The notes beneath the pieces are model-generated. The model was not told the DNA's origin. It made no database searches and saw only the letters and a program-made list of their open reading frames with translations. A DNA stretch of 64,000 nt from Haematobia irritans (Eukaryota; Arthropoda; Insecta; Diptera; Muscidae): assembly GCF_050003625.1 (NCBI RefSeq), contig NC_134398.1, forward strand, positions 22,048,622-22,112,621, given 5' to 3'. Within the stretch, counting starts at the first letter, position 1. Every line of letters starts with the position of its first letter. The position numbers and the translations under genes are program-made. Of this stretch, positions 57,301 through 64,000 are shown in pieces.

Positions 57301-60300
57301 AAAAAAAAATTCACCTATCTGCATATTTTCTATAAAAACTTCCATCTGCAGCAAATTTATTAGCTAATTTGCCATAAAAATTCACCTACCAGACAATATT
57401 CCACCAAAAGGAAGGAAATTTTATTTAAAACTGTGCCTTTCAGAAAATTTTCTAAGAATAATTGCCTGGTGCCAAATTAAAAAAAATCGTCTATCACCAA
57501 ATTTCTATGAAAAATTTGCCTATCACCAACTTTCTATGAAAAATTTGCCTATCACCAAATTTCTATGAAAAATTTGCCTATCACCAAATTTCTATGAAAA
57601 ATTTGCCTATCACCAAATTTTCTAAGAAAATTCGCCACCACCAAATTTTCTAAGAAAATTCGCTTGCCACCAAATTTTCTAAGAAAATTCGCTTGCCACC
57701 AAATTTTCTAAGAAAATTCGCCTACCACCAAATTTTCTAAGAAAATTCGCCACCACCAAATTTTCTAAGAAAATTTGCCTAACACCGAATTTTCTAAGAA
57801 AATTCGCCTAACACCAAATTTTCTAAAAACAATGGCCTATCACCAAATTTTCTAAAAAAAATTTAAGAAAAATCGCCTATCACCAAATATTTTAATAAAA
57901 TTCGCCGACCACCAAATTTTCTAAGAAAATTCGCCTATCACCTGTTTTAATAAAATTTGCCTATCACCAAATTTTTTAAGAAAAATTGCCTATCACCAAA
58001 ATTTTTAAGAAAAATCGCCGATCACCAAATTTTTTAACCAAATTCGCCTATCTCCAAATATTCTAAGAAAATTCGACTATTACCAAATTTTCAATAAAAA
58101 ATACTCATATCACAAAAATTTCTATGAAAAATTTCTATAACCAAATTTATCATATCACCAAATTTTCTATAAAAATTCGTCTATCACCAAATTTTCTATA
58201 AAAATTCGCCTATCACCAAATTTTCTATGAAAAATTCGTCTATCACCAAATTTTCTATAAAAATTCGCCTATCACCAAATTTTCTATGAAAAATTCGCCT
58301 ATCACCAAATTTTCTAAGAAAATTCGCCTATTTGCAAAATTTCTAAGAAAATTCGCCTATCAAATTTTTCAAAAACAAATCTCCTATCCCCAAATTTTCT
58401 AAAAAAAATTAAGAAAAATCGCCTATCGCCAAATTTTTTAATAAAATTCGCCGATCACCAAATTTTGTAAGAAAAATCGCCTATCACCAAATGTTTTAAT
58501 AAAATTCGCCTATCATCAAAATTTTTGAGAAAAATCGCCGATCACCAAATTTTCTATAAAAATTCGCCTATTTGCAAAATTTCTAAGAAAATTCGCCTAT
58601 CAAATTTTTCAAAAACAAATCTCCTATCACCAAATTTTCTAAAAAAAAAATTAAGAAAAATCGCCTATCGCCAATTTTTTTAATAAAATTCGCCGATCAC
58701 CAAATTTTCTAAGAAAAATCGCCTATCACCAATTTTTTTAATAAAATTCGCCGATCACCAAAATTTTTAAGAAAAATCGCCTATCACCAAATGTTTTAAT
58801 AAAATTCGCCTATCATAAAAATTTTTGAGAAAAATCGCCGATCACCAAATTTTCTATAAAAATTCGCCTATCACCAAATTTTCTATGAAAAATTCGCCTA
58901 TCACCATATTTTCTAAGAAAATTCGCCTATCAAATCTTTCAAAAACAAATCTCCTATCACCAAATTTTCTAAAAAAAAATTAAGAAAAATCGCCTATCGC
59001 CAAATTTTTTAATAAAATTAGCCGATCACCAAATTTTCTAAGAAAAATCGCCTATCACCAATTTTTTTAATAAAATTCGCCGATCACCAAAATTTTTAAG
59101 AAAAATCGCCTATCACCAAATGTTTTAATAAAATTCGCCTATCATCAAAATTTTTAAGAAAAATCGCCGATCAACAAATTTTTTAATAAAATTCGCCTAT
59201 CACCAAATGTTCTGATAAAATTCTCCTATCACCAAATTTACTAAGAAAATTCGCCTCTCACCAACTTTTCTAAGAAAATTCGCCTATTACAAAATTTTCT
59301 AAGAAAATTCGCCTATTACGAAATTTTCTATGAAAATTCGCCTATCACTAAATTTTCCAAGAAAATTCGCCTATCAACAAATTTTCTAAGTAAATTCGCC
59401 TATCACCAAATTTTCCATGAAAATTCGCCTATCACTAAATTTTCCAACAAAATTCGCCTATCATCAAATTTTTTAAGAAAATTCGCCTATCCAAATTTTC
59501 TAAGAAAATTCGCCTTTCACCAAATTTTTAAAGAAAATTCGACTATTAACAAATTGTCTAAGAAAATTCGCCTATTACCAAATTTTCTAAGAAAATTCGG
59601 TTATCAGCAATTTATTTAAAAAATTCGAAAGTTCGTTGGCTCGTAAATTTTTTAAGAAAATACTCCCATTAGAAAAATTTTCGAATATACGCCTATCAGT
59701 GAATTTTAGAATTTAGAATTAGAAGATATGCTAAGAAAATTAGCTTGTAAACAAATTAACATTTGTTTTTAGTGCGTTGCCAAGTTTCAAGTAAAGTTTC
59801 TTCAACATTTTCTTGCACTCAATAAAGCTTTTCAATATTTAAAATTTTGTTGGTAAAACTTAATTACCTTATTAATTTATCCAAATTTTTGTAATAAACA
59901 TTGGCATCCTGATAGGTGAAATCCCCACCCATGGTTATGATAATGTTGTTAGTACGATAGTACTTCGACTGCGTATTAACAAAGTCAAAGAACTCATCGA
60001 CCTATATATATTTGAAGAGTTATGGTTAGAAGTTGATTAGTTAGTTGGGTCTTATCATTTGTTCAACATTCTAATACATACCCTTCTCTGAACATTGTTA
60101 TCTGGACTATGTTTGCCATCGATTATGGGCTCATCGGCACATAGAATATCAAAACAAAAACCTGGTGGAGGTTGATATTGATTGTACAACGCCCCCGTAA
60201 AAAGATGAGCTGCTTCATCTAAATTTGCCGAAGCTCTCCATATCATTTCGGCTTTTTTAGTCATTAATCGTTCATCCTTATCCTGATAGTCCAGACGGCC

Positions 60301-63300
60301 AAAGAACAAACCATCAAAACCCATCTGAGCAAATATGGATGCCATTTCACGCGAATGACCGAATGGATCAATTTGCCAACCAATACGGGGACGTCCACAC
60401 TCGCCAAAGGTATCATTGAGACGTCTGTAAAATGGATAAAGTGAGGATATTAAAAAATAAAAAAAACTCACAAAAATATTTATTAAAATTTTGGATGGAG
60501 ACCTCTACGAAACACTATTCAAATAATTTTAGGGTGACTGATATATAATGCAACCAATTTTAGGTATATTTCATTTCTAAATCGCTTGTCTGATAGCTAA
60601 CAAACTTGATGGAGTGACACTTCATTTAATCTAAATAAAATTTTGACAAAATTTTCTATAGAAATAAAATTTTGACAAAATTTTCTATAGAAATAAATTT
60701 TTGACAAAATTTTCTATAGTAATAAAATTTTAACAAAATTTTCCACAGAAATAAAATTTTGATAACATTTTCTGTAGAAATATAATTTTGACAAAATTTT
60801 CTATAGAAATAAAATTTTGACAAAATTTTCTATATAAATAAAATGTTGACTAAATTTTCTATACATACAAAATTGTAAACATTTTCTATAGAAATAAAAT
60901 TTTGACAAAATTTTGTATAGAAATAAAATTTTGACAAAATTTTCTATAGAAATAAAATTTTGACAACATTTTCTATAGAAATAAAATTTTGACAAAATTT
61001 TCTATAGAAATAAAATTTTGACAAAATTTTCTATAGAAATAAAATTTTGACAAAATTTTCTATAGAAATAAAATTTTGACAAAATTTCTATAGAGATAAA
61101 ATTTTGACAACATTTTCTCTAGGAAAATAATTTTGACAAAATGTTCAAAGAAACAAAAATTTTGACAATATTTTCTATACGAATAAAAATTTTGACAACA
61201 TTTTCTATAGAGATAAAATTGTGACACTTTTTATAGAAATATAATTTTGACAAAATTTTCTACAGAAATAACATTTTGACAAAATTTTCTATAGAAATAA
61301 AATTTTGACAAAATTTTCTGTAGAAATAAAATGTTGACTAAATTTTCTTTAGAAATAAAATTTTGTAAACATTTTTTATAGAAATAAAATTTTGACAACA
61401 TTTTCTATAGAAATAAAATTTTGACAAAATTTTCAATGGAAATATAATTTTGACTAAATTTTCTATAGAAATAAAATTTTGACAAAATGTTCAGTGGAAA
61501 TATAATTTTGACAAAATTTTCTACAGAAATAAAATTATGCAAAAATTTCGATGGAAATAAAATTTCGGCAAAATTTTCTATAGAAATAAAATTATGCAAA
61601 ATTTTCTATAAAAATAAAATTTTCTATAGAAATAAAATTTTGACAAAATTTTCTATAGAAATAAAATTTTGACAAAATTTTCTATAGAAATAAAATTTTG
61701 ACAAAATTTTCTATAGAAATAAAATTTTGACAAAATTTCTATAGAGATAAAATTTTTACAACATTTTCTCTAGGAAAATAATTTTGACATAATTTTCATA
61801 GAAATAAAAATTTTGACAATATTTTCTATACGAATAAAAATTTTGGCAACATTTTCTATAGAGATAAAATTGTGACAAAATTTTTTATAGAATATATAAA
61901 TTTGACAAAATTTTCTACAGAAATAAAATTTTGTAAACATTTTCTATAGAAATAAAATTTTTACAAAATTTTCTATAGAAATACAATTTTGACAAAATTT
62001 TCTGTAGATATATAATTTTTACAAAATTTTCTATAGAAATAAAATTTTGACAAAATTTTCTATAGAAATAAAATTTTGACAAAATTTCTATAGAGATAAA
62101 ATTTTGACAACATTTTCTCTAGGAAAATAATTTTGACAAAATTTCTTTAGAGATGAAGTTTTAACAAAATTTTCTTAGAAATAAAATTTTGTAAAATTTT
62201 CTATAGAAATAAAATCTTTGACAAAATTTTCTATAGAAATAAAATTTTGGCAAAATTTTCTGTAGAAATATAATTTTGACAAAATTTTCTATAGAAATAA
62301 AATTTTGACAAAATTTTCTATGGAAATAAAATTTCGATAAAATTTTCTATAGAAATAAAATTTTGACAAAATTTCTATAGAAATAAAATTTTTACAAAAT
62401 TTTCTATAGAAATAAAATTTTGACAAAATTTTCTGTAGATATATAATTTTTACAAAATTTTCTATAGGAATAAAATTTTGACAAAATATTCTATAAAAAT
62501 CAAATTTTAACAAAATTTTCTATAGAAATAAACTTTTGACAAAATTTTCTGTAGAAATATAATTTTGACAAAATATTCTATAGAAATAAAATGTTGACAA
62601 AATTTTCTATGGAAATAAAATTTCGACAAAATTTTCTATAGAAATAAAGTTTTGGTGGATTATTTTGGGCTCGAGTGGCAACCGTGACTGTAATGCATTT
62701 CCAACTCACCTTAGACCCCAGGCAAATTGATCAATAATACTTTGATAATGAGTAGTTGCCTCATCATTCATACTCCAGGCACCACCAATGAATTCCAATC
62801 GTCCTTCATTGACCAACATTTTTACTTGTTCCTGTAGATCTGGTGTCTGTTCGGACCACCATTTGAAAAAGAAAGCGGATTCCACATAGATGAAACGTTT
62901 CTGGGGATCCTTTAGTAGTTCCTGGACAACAGAATCCAAAATATATTGAACACCGGCTTTTTGTATCAACGTTTGACTGCCATAATAATATTGATCGACT
63001 GTTTTCAACCAGCCCACATCGTCATGTGTGTGAGGCACCAAATGGACATTTAGCATATGGGGTTCAGTGCGTGGACAACTCTAGAAGTATTCCAAATTGT
63101 AGATAATTTTATAGTTTTTTTTTTCATTGGTTTTTGCAATAATCACAAAAATAATAAAAAAATGCTTATACTTTCTCATCGTTAATTTGCTTAGTTAAGC
63201 CGTGTTAGTTTTTTTTCGTTTTTCTCTTTATTTGATTACATTATTTGCGATAACTTTTGATGACCTACCGCATAGCCACACTTTGCCCCCACATTTGGTA

Positions 63301-63403
63301 CTGATTTTTTCTGAGGGAATAACTCAGCACTTTTGATCACTGTCAACGTTATGCATAGCCAAATTAAACGTTTCGAAGAATGCAAGCCTTCTCTGGTTAA
63401 CAT
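48380..63403 (-). CDS. LManII-like: Lysosomal alpha-mannosidase (GH38), 8 exons plus one alternative exon
   Basis: Exons in transcript order: 63403-63269, 63080-62710, 60424-60082, 60001-59868 (4a) or 57061-56928 (4b), 56790-56144, 50164-49950, 49878-49027, 48964-48380. Every junction is GT-AG and in phase; with one exon 4 the product is 1093 residues, near the ~1000 usual for the family. The enzyme removes alpha-linked mannose from N-glycans in lysosomes. Seen: an N-terminal signal-type segment ([12 protein letters not shown], residues ~11-24), [20 protein letters not shown] (Zn-binding His and Asp), [10 protein letters not shown] (catalytic nucleophile Asp), the exon 4 TMG-x-DF motif (probable acid/base Asp, residue 310) and [10 protein letters not shown] (further Zn-binding His). 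The C-terminal half has the usual beta-rich domains with [30 protein letters not shown] and [12 protein letters not shown]. Large introns are minisatellite-filled. The symbol follows the Drosophila paralogue; orthology to one member of that cluster is not proven. Confidence 0.93.
50218..56020. repeat. 29-bp minisatellite block 6, mannosidase intron 5
   Basis: About 5.8 kb of TTTCTATAGAAA / TTTTGTCAAAATTTT units nearly fill the intron between exon 5 (56144) and exon 6 (50164). The marker ATATATTATATATCTG recurs at 51391, 52195, 53028 and 54324, showing higher-order repeats offset by 804, 833 and 1296 bp with long near-identical stretches. No CACGG terminus is present. Phe/Lys-rich short frames are by-products. 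Confidence 0.9.
56928..57061 (-). CDS. Mannosidase alternative exon 4b
   Basis: 134 nt, acceptor TTGGTTTTTTAG (strong pyrimidine tract), donor AA|GTGAGTA. It enters in phase 0 and leaves with two bases, exactly like exon 4a. It encodes [23 protein letters not shown] sequence ending KNLDKLI, with [15 protein letters not shown] around the probable acid/base Asp. About 27 of 45 positions match exon 4a. Including both copies would add 268 nt and break the frame, so the pair must be used one at a time. By recollection of the family, 4b is the more canonical version. Confidence 0.88.
57170..59640. repeat. Second 29-bp minisatellite, between alternative exons 4a and 4b
   Basis: About 80 units of the form AAATTTTCTAAGAAAATTCG then CCTATCACC, period 29 bp (CTATCACCAA at 57491, 57520 and 57549; CGCTTGCC at 57661 and 57690). 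TTTTCTAAGAAAA is a near-perfect palindrome. Apart from that palindrome the unit is unlike the CTATAG/TTTTGTC type. Longer duplicated segments are visible (about 58310-58560, 58570-58860 and 58900-59170). It fills the 2.8-kb intron separating the two exon versions. Confidence 0.9.
59868..60001 (-). CDS. Mannosidase alternative exon 4a
   Basis: 134 nt, acceptor CAAATATATAG (poor pyrimidine tract), donor AG|GTAATT, both weaker than those of 4b. It encodes [23 protein letters not shown] sequence with [15 protein letters not shown] and then KNLDKLI. The residue before the probable acid/base Asp is Gly (Glu in 4b). Intact frame and matching phases argue against a dead exon relic, but no expression evidence is available. 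Confidence 0.85.
60632..62690 (-). mobile_element. CACGG-family element with 29-bp array (block 7), mannosidase intron 2
   Basis: About 2 kb of TTTTGACAAAATTTTCTATAG-type units ending TTTTGGTGGATTATTTTGG and GCTCGAGTGGCAACCGTGA, an intact terminus only about 18 bases from the exon 2 donor (GTGAGTTGG on the minus strand, 62709). A ~350-bp segment (AAATTTCTATAGAGATAA ... CATTTTCTCTAGGAAAATA) occurs three times, near 61083, 61737 and 62082. The other terminus is absent. Confidence 0.75.
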
Positions 63404-64000
63404 CTTGAATAACCAGGAAATGACTATTGAAATTTAATTATTTTTTATTCTTTGTAATGTGAGGATTTTTGTTAGTTAATTATTATGGTTTTTTTCACTC
63501 TATACAAAAAATTTTACAATTCACAAACGCCGACTTCCTAAACCATCCCGGCTAAGGTCTCTGATTGAACTAAGCTCAAATGTGGATTGCATGTACTATT
63601 TATTGAGCCTAAGTGGCAAATGTACTCGCACTGGAAGCACACACACGCACACACACTCTCTCTGCACTCTGAGTGTATCTTGAAGATTCTGAGTTATAGG
63701 AAAGCAACATAATTGCCATAGACCATTGCATAGGGGTGGGGTGAGGGCGTTGTAAACCGTGATTTGTTTACTATTTGTTTGAGTGAGAGCTTAGTTATAA
63801 TGCTCATCACTTACCTCATGCTATCATTCGCACTCAGTGATAAGACATAAAATAATGGCGCAAATGCACATTTTCTGACAATGGTGTGCAAAATAATAGC
63901 ATAAGTATGTTCTTAACACTATTGAGAGTGCTGAAAATTATTGGAGATTTAAAATTTATGGGAAATCGGAAACGATAACACGATTTAAAAGCAAAAATAA
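63404..64000 (-). promoter_or_regulatory. 5' flank of the mannosidase gene
   Basis: Sequence upstream of the start codon. It contains a short CA/CT microsatellite (ACACACACGCACACACACTC) at about 63636-63663. I see no clear TATA box, and the transcription start is not determinable. No other gene is seen. Confidence 0.35.

Noticed and set aside
57170..59640. CRISPR-like array of ~29-bp repeats
   Set aside because: Direct 29-bp repeats abut with no unique spacers, in a fly intron. This is a minisatellite.

Overview
This is nuclear DNA of a higher fly, most likely a muscid and quite possibly the horn fly or a close biting relative. The pointers are intron-bearing genes with dipteran GT-AG signals, extreme AT-richness, a decayed mariner copy whose termini and coding remnant match the irritans subfamily (Himar1, described from Haematobia irritans), and DINE-1/Helentron-like repeats with GTCY microsatellites. 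Species assignment is inference.

I could rebuild four protein-coding genes by matching reading-frame phase across every splice junction. (1) A pickpocket-type DEG/ENaC channel subunit on the minus strand, 8 exons, 19037 down to 6959, 515 residues. (2) A CO2-receptor gene, Gr21a copy A, plus strand, 4 exons, 23711-29224, 456 residues. (3) A second Gr21a gene, copy B, minus strand, 4 exons, 39694 down to 33983, 454 residues. The two Gr21a genes are intact and tail to tail. (4) A lysosomal alpha-mannosidase (GH38), minus strand, 63403 down to 48380, 1093 residues, in which one 134-nt exon is present twice (59868-60001 and 56928-57061) as an apparent mutually exclusive pair carrying the probable catalytic acid/base Asp.

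The rest is repeats. Left end to 4.8 kb: tandem-unit DINE-1/Helentron-like elements. 5.4-6.4 kb: an internally deleted Tc1/mariner-like element. 6.9-19.0 kb: the channel gene, whose introns hold TA-flanked MITEs, a 4.4-kb 29-bp-period array bounded by imperfect CACGGTTGCC/GGCAACCATG termini, and a Russian-doll nest (29-bp-array element > ACACTC-end element > Himar1-like > hAT-like MITE with 8-bp target duplication). 20-23 kb: another 29-bp array. 24.5-28.5 kb: Gr21a-A intron 1, with a 33-bp-like array and a GC-richer 29-bp array interrupted by a tRNA-derived SINE. 29.2-34 kb: between the Gr21a genes, a 29-bp array split by an ~0.89-kb foldback palindrome. 34.5-38.7 kb: Gr21a-B intron 2, full of repeats. 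40.4-45.8 kb: a large array. 45.9-47.5 kb: a second DINE-like family. 47.6-48.3 kb: an ACACTC-end element abutting the mannosidase 3' end. 50-56, 57-59.6 and 60.6-62.7 kb: three mannosidase introns made almost wholly of ~29-bp minisatellites.

The genes do not form one pathway. Gr21a is known to act with Gr63a in CO2 sensing, pickpocket proteins are sodium-channel subunits often used in chemo- or mechanosensation, and the mannosidase is a lysosomal glycan-degrading enzyme. The most notable biology is the extra intact Gr21a copy and the active-site-swapping exon pair, set in an unusually minisatellite-rich intron landscape.
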